Shown: one piece after another, positions 37,232 through 47,520 of the stretch
How positions within the stretch are numbered: the stretch's first letter is position 1
Layout of the letters: every line of letters begins with the position of its first letter
Source: Cenococcum geophilum 1.58
Taxonomy: Eukaryota; Ascomycota; Dothideomycetes; Gloniales; Gloniaceae
Assembly: GCA_001692895.1 (NCBI GenBank)
Contig: KV748178.1
Span: 1,970,536-2,034,535 of the forward strand
Length of the DNA: 64,000 nucleotides
Direction: 5' to 3'
Position numbers and translations under genes: made by a program
Notes under the pieces: generated by a model
Told to the model about the DNA's origin: nothing
Seen by the model: the letters and a program-made list of their open reading frames with translations, nothing else
Databases searched by the model: none

Positions 37232-37805
37232 CCTTGTGTGCGCGTAACACACCTAATTTCGCTCCATCTGCAGCTAAATTAATATGCAGAGCTAGCAGGA
37301 AGGGGTGTAGTACGTGGCCAGGGATTGAGCCGCGGCCCACATATTCAGTGCTCGAATTTGAAGTTCTGAACTTCTCTCACCAAATTATGACATTACCTCC
37401 AGATGTGGTGTTTTACCCCGTCGCCCTAAATACGGGTAACCAGCAGCACGCCTTTATTAAAATTCTTCTTACAGCCGGCGCCAGTAAGCATGTATGCGCC
37501 CGTTAAGCCGATTGCTCTCCTAAGTCAATTTAACGTATTTGGAAACTAGAGGGACTAGCTGAAGAGGCAGGAGCAGGGCGTTTGGAATTCATATTGATAA
37601 GAGAAAGAAGCTTTACAGCACCACGATCTGGAACAGATATCACGACTTTTGGTGAGGAAGAGGAGTTCAGAATAGCTTCAAAATCGAGCTCAGGGCTCCG
37701 AATTCGAGGTGGGCCGTGGCTCAAGCCCTAGCTACGTACTACACCCCTTTCTGCTAGCTCTACATCAGACGTAGCGAAATTAGGTGTGTGTTGCGCGCAC
37801 ACAGG
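37232..37805. mobile_element. Long inverted-repeat element (~575 bp)
   Basis: The left arm from 37232 (TGTGTGCGCGTAACACACC, TAATTTCGCT, GAGCTAGCAG, GGGGTGTAGTACGT) is matched in reverse complement by the right arm ending near 37805. The similarity continues inwards (GAACTTCTCTCACC versus GAACTCCTCTTCCTCACC) to about 37420 and 37600. The arms are about 190 bp around a unique centre. Part of the same repeat occurs again near 41040-41245. No protein is encoded. Confidence 0.75.
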
Positions 37806-40800
37806 GAGGGACACCGGAGCTCGCACAAGCTGTAAAGAGGGGGGTGAAACTGGTCATGCACAAAGCTGTTGTAAGCCACCCTTGTTATGGCATTAGGCCT
37901 TCCGTGTGCAAGCTCTTCTATCGCGATGAAGCCAGTGTTGATGTGCAATTTAGAACAATTCTTATATTATGTGAGCATATTAGAGAGAGGGCATTACATC
38001 CATTGACCACAACACCGAGTTATATTCATTATGTGTTCTCTTGCTGTTTCGGGCAAAGTCAGATAACCCCCGGATGCGCCCGTGTCGTAGCAAAGCACGT
38101 CGCTCAAAAAATGCCTTAGGACTTCCTCAGACGCCGTGATCCCACAAGTCCCTAACGTATCCATTTGGCCCTAACATCGTTGTCTCGAATAAGCTCGACA
38201 TGCTTTGATTTGCGCCTAGAAAACATAAGCCGCCGTCTGAGTAGTATTCAAGGCATTATACCTCAGTCAACACGCCAGTATCAGTCACACCTTGCGGGGG
38301 GTAAATTTGGTATCGATTTAGCCTCAACTATTCGGTGATGGGGTTAGATTCACAGTGGATTTGAGTCTTTAGAGGTGACGCCATACCTCAACGCGAAAAT
38401 TTTTCCCCTCAGATGGCCCATACTTTTGGTTTAATAACCGCATTAGTTTCTGTGGATCTAGGTACTCGCCCTCTATGATTTGAGCAGGTTTTGTTGCGTG
38501 AGATGAATGGGACATTGTGCCGTGGCAGTGCGGCAATAAGGTGGATTGAAAGAGTGATAAAACTTAGACAAGCTACCGCGCCAATGATAGGCAAGTAGGA
38601 AGAGTTTAGGAGTAGTTGAATTAGACTGTGTTGCTTTGAAGATCAGAGAAGGTAGGATCTTAAGTCAGAAACCGTCTTGACCGGTGGCAAGTCATATTCC
38701 ATAGGGTTTCCAGAATATCTCGCTCCCGCAGAATTTCACCGGTTCCTGATATTGTGCCTCGTTGGCGCACTTCACAGAAAGAACTCAAATTTGAAGAAAG
38801 ATCAAAGACAAAGCGGTGTACCGAAAGGCAATAGGACAACAGGGTTGCTCTTGGCGCACATGGTTGCCTAGGATCTGGCTGACATGGTGTGAGCATACCC
38901 CATTAGTCAATTCCTCTGAGCGCACGCATCAATCTCCGCCTGAACGATAATGTTTGAGTTAGATAAGGGCTTGGACAAGTTTGGAACGATTTACGGCTGA
39001 CCTTAGTCAAAGCCTGTGGCGTCGTGATCATCCATCGCCCAAGGCGAGCCTGTGAGGCAGAAAAGCGTCAGTGCAAGAACGCCTCGTCAATCAGCTGGCT
39101 CACACACCTCGGCCGCCCATTTACCGGGAAAAAGCCTAGTGAGCATGGAGCGCAATTGTTCTGGATCGATATAGCGAGCTTCGTACACCTTTGTGACAGG
39201 CATTTCCCTCGTCGCTGAAGCCTTGACGGCAAATGGCAAAAGGCGCCTGGGAAAAGGCGAGATGGAAAGATTCATAAGGAAAAACTTGGGAAAAACTTGC
39301 TTTATAAGACATGAGCTACTTATCGATCATTTGACACTGCACACTGCTTATTGCGCGTAGAGTCAGGGCATGACGGAAAGCTTCAAATGCATTGACACGT
39401 GGCAAATGCGAAGATATTTTCATGGTGAAGGTGTGGATTGCAGTTTGCCGCTGCGAGCGAGGCGTCCTTCGTATAACCCCACCATACTTGAATGGGAGCA
39501 AACCGTCACCCTCTGCATATGCACGATGGGCTAGTGTCTCGGCCTTGCCACTACAAATCCTGACGTACTCCTTCAAATTTACGCTTTTCTCGCCATTACA
39601 TGTCTGGAATTCACTTCAGCATTTTTTACACCACGATACATTGCAAGGAAGATAATCCTTAGTGAGGCTAATTTTTCCTTTCTATCCTAGGAAAAGACAC
39701 TGCTTATGTATCACAAGTTCTTATTCTTTCTATTTATGTCTAGGCCTCATACATGAACGTGAGAGTACTAGGCTCAAAACATATCGATTCGAGCCGAGCA
39801 GCCGCGGAAAATAATAAGCGCCCCTGCAAGATCCCAAAACCATGCTCTGTGTGACGGCAGTGCTAGGAAATATATGGTGGGTTGACGCAGGTCTGATAAG
39901 TTCGGTTTCATGCATCACGGCATCCTGGATATAATTTCAATGCTTCCACAGCGTATGGGTGTTTCCACAAATCGTAGCGCCTTTGTGAGCCAGGCGTCCA
40001 AGACCACGACATTCTGACATTCCAACATCCGCTCAGACGATGGATTGGCTAAAATCACTAGACACCCGCCCTTCATTTCACAAGACTCTCAATTTCGCTG
40101 GAGAGTAGCAATCTGCTGATTCAAGGATGATCAGCGCAAGCTTAATGACATACCACCCCTAGACAGAATTACTGATATTGGAACGAAAGACAATCTCGAT
40201 GTTGTTGCTCTCTGCAAATTACTAGAGGACACGAAATCAAGCTCGCTACGTGACACTCCCTCACTGTTGGAATTCATCACGGTTTCTCGGAATGGTGCGA
40301 TGATCGTCGCAAGGATAAACGGCGTCCGTACTGGAGATTCGACGAACACACCGCAAGTGCCGTTCCTATCACGAGACAACTGCCTACACACCAAGGTGCA
40401 TATGTTAAGAGATGACAAGAAAACACTGGCAGCGTCAGTCAATGAGTCATTAAAAAACTTGGTCACAGTCTTCGCCACCACATACTACTATCGCAGCTTC
40501 AAATACCTCATCTACTCCTGGAAGGAACCTTGAGGCACGGCCGGTAAACCCTGCTCCAGTGAACTTATGGGTAAGGATGACGTGCAGGAGATGTTTACGA
40601 CTTTCTTTTCCAGGCTGAGAAAGACCGAGACTAAGCTCGCGAAGTCCCCTTTTTACCTCTTCGTGCCTCAAATAAAATCTATGGTTTCACAACAAGGGCG
40701 GTGTCTGTATGGGCCGCTACAACATCTTGCAAATAAACGCTTCGACAGGGAAGCAAATCTTTGTCACGGTCAGAGCAGTAGCATCATCTTCACCGGAACC

Positions 40801-41040
40801 CATAACGGGTAAGCTCCCGCTCACACTGCAGAAAAGTTCCCTGCGTTGTCTGGTCTAGCCTAAGTATTGGGGTCGCAGTGGGCTTGAGACCATTGTCGCC
40901 GGACTACTAGCTGGAGCTACGGGCACCAGTCGAGGAGCGAAGTAAAATCCCAACGTATCGGGACGAGATGGGTCAGGTCACATGGCATTCGCCGATACAG
41001 CCTGTGCAGGCCCCGGTGTTCCCCGCTCTGGTGCGCGCCA
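37806..41040. other. Gene-poor interval, no supported gene
   Basis: Normal GC but only short, overlapping frames on both strands. The best is an ATG-less open stretch at 40120-40533 (plus), described under findings. No RNA gene was recognised. Confidence 0.45.
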
Positions 41041-41082
41041 CACACCACATCTAATTTCGCTACGTTTGCAGCTAAATTAGTA

Positions 41083-41195
41083 CAAGGGGGTACATGTGCG
41101 GATTGCTGGCGTCTAGGCACATCTGTATGGACAAAGTGAAGGTTCTCATACATACTATGCCAAGAGGCTAGCAATCCGCACATGTATCCCCCTTG
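41083..41195. mobile_element. Tc1/mariner-like MITE with TA target duplication
   Basis: Terminal inverted repeats CAAGGGGGTACATGTGCGGATT and its near-perfect reverse complement flank about 60 bp. TA lies on each side (41081-41082 and 41196-41197). The surrounding sequence matches 37260-37300, where the site is uninterrupted (AAATTA-A-TA-TGCAGAGCTAGC), so the 37-kb copy serves as an empty site. There is no coding capacity. TA duplication and TIR length fit Tc1/mariner, but superfamily is inferred. Confidence 0.85.
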
Positions 41196-41879
41196 TATGT
41201 AGAGCTAGCAAGAAGAGGTGTATGTGCTCCAGATCGTGGTGTATCAAACATACCGCTGCTGCCTCTATAGGTAGTCACTCTAGCCGCCGACTTATGCAGC
41301 GATTTTGAATGTCACCAATACAATCTTCCTTGTCGATCGCTTACCTACCTACTTTGACATAGAGCTTGAGTATGAGTACGGTGGTGAGTCTCTCACCCGT
41401 ATATAGTTAAATCGACACGCAGTTTAAATATCCTCTATAGCCTATATACGAGAGCCCATATGTCGAACGAACTCGTGTGTAGATTGATCTATGGAGAAAA
41501 GAGACTATATATACATGGTGTAGTAGGCTAAGTCGGTGACCGAGTCGGTGATCGAGTCAAGCGGACAGGATCCGGGCAGTAACTTTACTGCCCGAATCTT
41601 TTGATCAGCGGCGGCCCAGCAGGCGGTAAGGGTAGCCAAGGCACTACTCGGGCACCTATTTTACTAGTAAAAGCCATGCAAATGCAATGTTTACCGATAC
41701 TCCCCTACCCCCGCATACCCCGCAAGCTGCTGCACGACTAAACGAAAGTGCACGTACTTTTATCATCTATTTTTACTCTTTCTTGTGCTTTACGCGTTTT
41801 CCCCTACGCGTCTCTCTCTCTACGCGTCTCTCTCTATGCGTCTCCCTTTTTATATAAGAGAGGCACGGGGGAGACACGG

Positions 41880-42060
41880 GCAGAAGAGCCACGAGCAGAG
41901 CCACGAGCAGGGACATGAGTAGAGGACGAGCAGAGCCACGGGTAGGGCCGCGAGCAGAGTCACGAGCAGAGCCACGAGCAGAGCCGCGAGTAGAGCCGCG
42001 AGTAGAGCCACAAGTAGAGCCACAAGTAGAGCTACGAGCAGAGGTAGGTATAGAGGTGCG
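41880..42060. repeat. 12-bp minisatellite AGAGCCACGAGC, forward arm
   Basis: More than a dozen imperfect copies of AGAGCCACGAGC/AGAGCCGCGAGT. It creates a spurious Gly/Ser/Thr/Arg-rich open frame on the minus strand. Confidence 0.85.
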
Positions 42061-42219
42061 AGGCATAGAGGTAGAAAGGGGTGTCTAGAAAGGGAATGTT
42101 AAAGCTAGGCCTTAATTTACCCCTGCAGATCAACTACGCACTATTCATCTAGACCTACCCCCCTACCGACCCACTTTCCTATCTAGACTGCCCCCCTTAC
42201 TTCTCTCTTTGCTTCTCTC

Positions 42220-42315
42220 TTTACTCCTCCCTCTACTCGTGGCTCTACTCATAGCTCTACTTGTGGCTCTACTCGTGGCTCTACCCGTGTCTCTACCCAT
42301 ATCTCTACCCGTGTC
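42220..42315. repeat. 12-bp minisatellite, reverse arm
   Basis: Copies of GGCTCTACTCGT, the reverse complement of the forward arm's unit, so the two arrays can pair into a long cruciform within the 1.03-kb element. Confidence 0.85.
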
Positions 42316-43106
42316 TCCTTGCGTCTCCTTATGCGTTTCTTACACGTCTTATAAGGGGTTAGGTAGAGAGGTGTAAAGACAGACGCAGATATAAAGACGT
42401 AAAGAAGCGGAGATATAAAGGCGTAGAGGCGTAGAGGCGCAGAGGTACCTCTAGGGGTAGACCCTGCTAAATTAAGCTACGACTCTAAAGAATAAGCTCT
42501 AAGCCACTAAGTTTGCACCGGCAGAATGAAACTTGGCAGAAGATTCGGGCAGTAAAGTTACTGCCAAGAGTTACTGCCCGGATCCTGTCCGCGAGTCAAG
42601 GGTAGGTAAGCAAATCCGATTCAGGTCGACACCATACGTGTCACACTAAGCTGCCCTATTTACTGCAGGTGAGTTCAATAAGATCCTAAACAATCCGGTA
42701 GCTGCTAAGGAGAATAATAATAAAGAAGTTTAACGCTTTTACTACCTATAGGATTACGGTGCGGTAAAAGCTCCTATATAGCCTCTATAACTCTTCTAGC
42801 TTATAAATACAGCTTTCCTCCCGTTGCTAAGTTAATCGCACACTTGAAGGCCTTAATATTTAAATCTTTAGTAAAGAGGGAGGAATCAGTTCTATAAAGT
42901 AAGGAAAGTGGCTAGCTAAGCCTTTTAATACTAAACCGTTTACTAGTTTAATTAACCAAACAAAATGAACAAGCTTAAAGCTTTAAAATATCCAATTAAC
43001 CAAACCGAAGATATATGGTTTGGATTGTTTGTTTATTAGCAAGTCTGCTCTCTACAAGTGGAAAGAGAGGTGCGAAGTCACTACTGACATGCTTGCACTG
43101 TCCAAA

Positions 43107-44097
43107 TCAGACACAAAGTCTAACACAATTCGCACCACCTCCCGCCGGATCACAACTATTCCTAGGAGCATCAACACATTTTTGGCCCTTGGGACAAGCT
43201 ATTACCAGAAATCCACCGCACGACTTGTCGCTGACACAGATTCCAGGCCGATCACATGTCATACCGCAGTCAGTGCTGGAGGGGTCATCAATGCACACAT
43301 ACCTGGTTGGACATGTTGTTCCTCTTAAGCCACTGCAAGGCTTGTGCGTTGTTGTCGTAGGGAGGGAAGTCGAGGTTCAGTTTGGGATAGGATAAGGGGT
43401 CATTTTTGGCACCTTTCTTGCACCCAGAGGTGGGCACGACTTGGAACAGTTCATCAGCAAAACGCAGTCTGGAGGATATAAACCATGGAGAAATGGCTAA
43501 CTTGGTATACCAGCTCCACACCACCGCATTTATCGAAACATTCCTTTTTGATGGCATTCGCGCAGTAGCAGGACTAGAATATAGGTTACTAGATAGCACA
43601 TTTCATGAATGGCAGGAAAGCAAACCTCTGGCCAGATTTGAAGGCAACCCTTTGGTTCGCAAACGCATGCAGTGACATCCCTAGTAATAGCACCACCACA
43701 GGGCTATAGTACTCCGTCTAGGTTAGCTGATTCGGCTACTTAGAAGGTTGTTGCGAGAAGTGTGGTTATTGGGGAAAGGAGCAACACCAAATTAGGGCTT
43801 TCACTAACCGCAGGTGTTGGGCTAGCGCAGACGATACCCTGTGTCGAATATTGCTCCCAGCATGCTAGCGCTGCGGCGTTCTCGCACCTGCACTTCTGTA
43901 TAGCTCGCTGCTTAGCTCCTAATATTGCCTTCGGCAAAGTATTTGTATGTCAACCGGTGCGGTATCAAGGTACTTACGGCGATGAATTCCAAAGGACAAA
44001 TAGGGAGCGGGCAGGTACACGGCCTAATTAGTTGAGGTACTGCAAGGGATAATGATAGAAAAATGGTTAATGCGATAAGAGATGTCATTGCTTTCAT
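43107..44097 (-). CDS. Small secreted cysteine-rich protein
   Basis: An ATG at 44097 starts a clear signal peptide (MKAMTSLIALTIFLSLSLAVP), then QLIRPCTCPLPICP. A 60-70-nt intron leads to QRAIQKCRCENAAALACWEQY. The last exon reads GLRGTTCPTRYVCIDDP, CGMTCDRPGICV, CGGFLVIACPKGQKCVDAP, CDPAGGGANC and ends at 43107. The repeated C-P-x(4)-CxDxP and CDPxGGxxC spacing is a pattern of fungal secreted cysteine-rich proteins, probably disulfide-linked in the apoplast or cell wall. The join between the middle and last exon could not be fixed, and one family disulfide block may be lost, so the locus could be decaying. Function unknown; effector-like. Confidence 0.6.
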
Positions 44098-44789
44098 TGT
44101 ATAATAATCTGGCTTATTCCTACTTGTGAAGCATAAGGAAGGACAAAAGAAATATAGAGGGCGGTAAGGGCTTTATATGTGATCCTGGCCTAGAGAATTA
44201 TACAAGAATAGGAGAGACATTTGTGGAGGAAAGAGCGCTCAACCTCGGCGGATAACATAATACAGTCGTGTTCCATTGAGCGAGGAGGCTATTGAGTGAG
44301 AAACTGTGGAGATAATTTATTGCGCTAAGAAGCATGGAAGAACAGCTCGCTCGTAAATTTGCGGAAGCAAAAAATTTGAAACTGAAGATTCTGAAAATAG
44401 CGCGGCCATTTTCTAGAAGTCGATAGGGGAGACTACGAAATCGTACGTAGGCGGGGCAGCCGAGAAATTTTGATCACTACGAGACGGAATCCGGGAATAG
44501 TGAGCGGTCGGAATTAAAAGAACATTTCTTGACCAACCTAGAATACATATTAGGCAACGCCTAGAAGTATGCCTAGGTGGTGATATTGCAGAGTCCGAAT
44601 CCATCAAGGAATCATTATCCATGCATACGAGCAGAATCGCAATTGGTAGGGAAGCCGGCCCGTAAGAGCTAATGAGAGATGGAGCTGTGGCGTACGCCGT
44701 TTTGGAAGGATATCATCTTACTAAAATAACTTATTGACCTTATAGGCCATTAAGGGCGCAGAAGTACCTAGTAAGCCGACATTGGAGGT
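44098..44789. other. Intergenic upstream of the secreted-protein gene
   Basis: No gene recognised. It includes the promoter side of the cysteine-rich gene (a TATA-like TTTATATG near 44171). Confidence 0.45.
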
Positions 44790-44792
44790 TTA

Positions 44793-45313
44793 GGGTTTGT
44801 TTGGTAACTTTTTTTGACCAGGTCAGATCGGCCAGGTGGATATCCACCAGGTCAGCTTTTTAATACCTGTGCGCCCGATATTAAGCGCTACTAGTAGGCG
44901 CCAAAGCAGGGGTGTATATCCACCTGATATTTGAGGCTTCATATTCGGAGGTCACGTGATGGCGATACTTGGTTAAAAATCATCAAAAATACGGTCAGGT
45001 TAATCGACCTGGACAGGCAGTTGAACAGTACCCTCCCCGTAGAAGTGGAGGTACTTGTCAAATTGGGCACAGTTCACCTGCCAGGTGGGTGATTTTTGCC
45101 AAAATCGCGCAGTCTATGCTACTCTTGGCCGTATAATCGCGGCTGACGCGAGGACTCCACCTGGCCAGATAGGGGCTCGATTTTTGGCTGCCAAGACCAC
45201 CCACCTGCCTAAAATCCACCTGGGTTACCAAACGAACGACTCCTACCAGGTGGGTTTTTTGACCGCCCACCTGGCCAATTTGACCTGGCCAAAAAAAGTT
45301 ACCAAACAAGCCC
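44793..45313. mobile_element. PIF/Harbinger-like MITE, 521 bp
   Basis: Ends GGGTTTGTTTGGTAACTT and its reverse complement (one C/T difference at position 4 or 5), flanked by TTA on both sides (44790-44792, 45314-45316). A 3-bp TTA duplication with a GGG...TGTTTGG terminus is typical of PIF/Harbinger. Many CCACCTGG/CCAGGTGG copies in both orientations lie in the subterminal regions, as expected for transposase-binding repeats. No transposase is encoded. Confidence 0.85.
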
Positions 45314-45498
45314 TTAGTGTCAGGAATTTATCCTAACAGCTGTGCCCATTGTGCGACTGACTACGTATTTTCCGAGACTTAAGACGCGGCTTGAACATAT
45401 GAATTAAAAACCTCACCGTAAGAGAGGGAATGAAATGATGCCAGTAACGATGTTTCCCGCTTGGGTTGTAGCGTAGGGTATGCAGCTGAGACATGGTT

Positions 45499-46521
45499 TC
45501 ATAATCTACTTTTTGATTTATCCGAGTCTCTATTTTCCTGTGCTCTCCGTAGCAGGGCGTACAAGCTCTGCAACCTTGGCATCTCGAAACCCCTCTCTCT
45601 AGCGATCCGAATCGGGTTGCCCAGTATAACCTCCAGCTCCATCCTCTTCCCTTGTTCCCAGTCTAGCGCCATGCTAGGCTTGCTCCCACTGGTATTCTTT
45701 TGTGTGCTCCTTAGTATTGCTTCGGCGGATGCGAATTCTCTTGGGAAGGGTTTGCCGAGAACTTTGGGGGCCGTTGTGAGGACCTCGTCCATAACACCTT
45801 TGAGATGTCTGTACAGCTCATCGTCTAATACCATAGCACCATTTGGAGTACCACCGGAGAGGACAGAGGAGGGGTTCATGGACGCGTTGATGGCGGTTTT
45901 ATGCCACCGGACGAGTTGTAGCTTTGCATGATCGTAGGTACTGGCATCTTTAATGCCACCGGCCCGGAGAAGCCCAACGAATCTGTTGTTTTGTTCAACG
46001 GCTTTAGCATCAGTGAACAGCGTATGTCCGTTATCCAAGTGCGGTAGAAACGGGCCCACGTTGATACGAGTCCAGCGATTGTGCTTAATTACACCAGGGC
46101 TCGTCTGGGCTGCAGAGACGATGGTAACGGCGCTGCAGATGGTTTTGCCGGGAAATCGTTCGGCATATGGAGCTTCTACTCCAAGACCATTCTGCACCAG
46201 AACAATCGCAGTGCCGTCTCCCACCAGACCCTCTAGTATTTCTGAGTCGTCGCTCACGTCAGGCAGCGCCTTTGTGCTAATGACGATGTAATCCCACTGA
46301 ATTTTGCTCTTGCGGGCCTCATCTGGATTGGCGAATGTTTGCGACGGGACGAACTTGTAATTGCCATATTGTGGAGAGGTGACCGAGAAGCCTTCAGCTT
46401 TTACGGCTGCATAGTTGGAGCGGCAGATGACGGATACCTGGGTGTCAGGCGCATAAGCAAGCCGAGAGGCATAGAAGGCGCCCACAGCCCCTGCGCCTAC
46501 GATTAGAATGTCAATGGGCAT
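45499..46521 (-). CDS. 2-dehydropantoate 2-reductase (ketopantoate reductase, ApbA/PanE family)
   Basis: A single exon of 340 aa. The N-terminal Rossmann fold has GAGAVG at residues 8-13 (MPIDILIVGAGAVGAFYAS), followed by VISTKALPD and VLVQNGLGVE, family signatures. The C-terminal domain has WHKTAINASMNPSSVL, carrying the catalytic Lys and Asn positions. It reduces 2-dehydropantoate to pantoate with NADPH on the route to pantothenate and coenzyme A. Fungal genomes hold several paralogues in variable regions, so a biosynthetic accessory role is possible. The frame is intact although both neighbours are decayed or mobile. Confidence 0.9.
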   Translation of the reverse strand: MPIDILIVGAGAVGAFYASRLAYAPDTQVSVICRSNYAAVKAEGFSVTSPQYGNYKFVPSQTFANPDEARKSKIQWDYIVISTKALPDVSDDSEILEGLVGDGTAIVLVQNGLGVEAPYAERFPGKTICSAVTIVSAAQTSPGVIKHNRWTRINVGPFLPHLDNGHTLFTDAKAVEQNNRFVGLLRAGGIKDASTYDHAKLQLVRWHKTAINASMNPSSVLSGGTPNGAMVLDDELYRHLKGVMDEVLTTAPKVLGKPFPREFASAEAILRSTQKNTSGSKPSMALDWEQGKRMELEVILGNPIRIARERGFEMPRLQSLYALLRRAQENRDSDKSKSRL

Positions 46522-47520
46522 TTCTTATCGAAAAGAGGGAATAATATGATAACCTTGGACGAGCTGCTGTCGGCATATGAGAAGAAGAGCCGACCGGGTA
46601 ATTGTCGGGAGAATTACTCGCCACGTTCGCCAATCCCTGCAACCATTAGATTGATCCTACATTGTTCCGACCGAACGGTTCCAGATACTTTATCATCCCA
46701 GCCTCACTACCTGCTACTAATGCTACTAACTGCCGGGGAAAGTGAAATCACTCTGTCGGCAAGTAATATGATGTCCACCAGGGACATACCATCTAGATCT
46801 TCCGGGGACCCCGCGAAGTTGTGGGATACAGATCTCCTGCTAAGAGCCCGACTGCGCTCGGTAATCATTATCTCATCTACGTTGAAAATCTCTCAACTTC
46901 ATTTTTGAGATATTTAATCGCGGTATATCTAGTCTCTTGGTACGGTAAATCATCTATGGTCATTGAAGCGTAGTATCAGCTGAACTAAACTTTTGTAATA
47001 TCTAAAAGCCATCATTCAAGCTCTTCCATAGTCCAATAGTCCTTAGGGGACTGATATCTGCTCCAAGTTCATGGACCCGTCATCTCGAGCCAATATTTAG
47101 GATGCGGGGTTTTACCGGAATGTACACGAATTCATGCACATCTGACGTCTATCTTCTTACCTGTAGCGAGTGGTAAATCTTTCCAAAAGTAGCAGTGAAA
47201 TTGAAGATAACCGGGAGCACGGTAATGCTTAATCGAACCGCTAAATAGTGAATGCGTCGAAATGTACGGTTCGGGCACTAGCCGCCGAGACCGGCACTGT
47301 CGGATAAAGACCTTCAACCTTATCGACTTTTATCTCCGCAGACCCAAACATCGCGAGTTATCACAATTATTAGACTTACTGTATCAACCGCCTACATGGT
47401 TCTAGACGATTTTCATTTAGAGTGCTTCATCCTCAAAAATGGCTGTTTTCCATTACTGAATCTCAAAGATTCTCCCATTTCCAAAAGCCTATTCTTGAGC
47501 CGAACCTAGAACAATCCTCC
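46522..47520. other. Intergenic, no gene recognised
   Basis: A short plus-strand frame at 46546-46908 lies directly upstream of the reductase start and has no recognisable content. The remainder is moderately AT-rich. Confidence 0.4.

Larger units (their letters stand above)
41553..42600. mobile_element. 1.03-kb TIR element with 9-bp target duplication (MULE-like)
   Basis: CGGACAGGATCCGGGCAGTA at 41562 is mirrored at the right end (42591), with internal TTACTGCCC steps. The 9-mer CGAGTCAAG is repeated exactly outside both ends (41553-41561 and 42592-42600). A 9-bp duplication is typical of Mutator-like elements. The interior holds inverted minisatellite arms and no transposase, so it is non-autonomous if it is a MULE. 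A hAT-like 8-bp reading is possible if the TIR is drawn one base differently. Confidence 0.8.

Noticed and set aside
38409..38594. Minus-strand short frame with a signal-like hydrophobic start
   Set aside because: It begins at TTG, not ATG, and no continuation or cysteine pattern supports a secreted protein.
41773..42066. Minus-strand open frame rich in Gly, Ser, Thr and Arg
   Set aside because: It is a translation of the 12-bp minisatellite and adjoining tracts, with no independent coding signal.
45055..45336. Overlapping open frames on both strands
   Set aside because: They lie inside the Harbinger-like MITE and reflect its repeated CCACCTGG motifs.
46546..46908. Plus-strand frame divergent from the ketopantoate reductase
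   Set aside because: No recognisable domain and lies in the expected promoter region.
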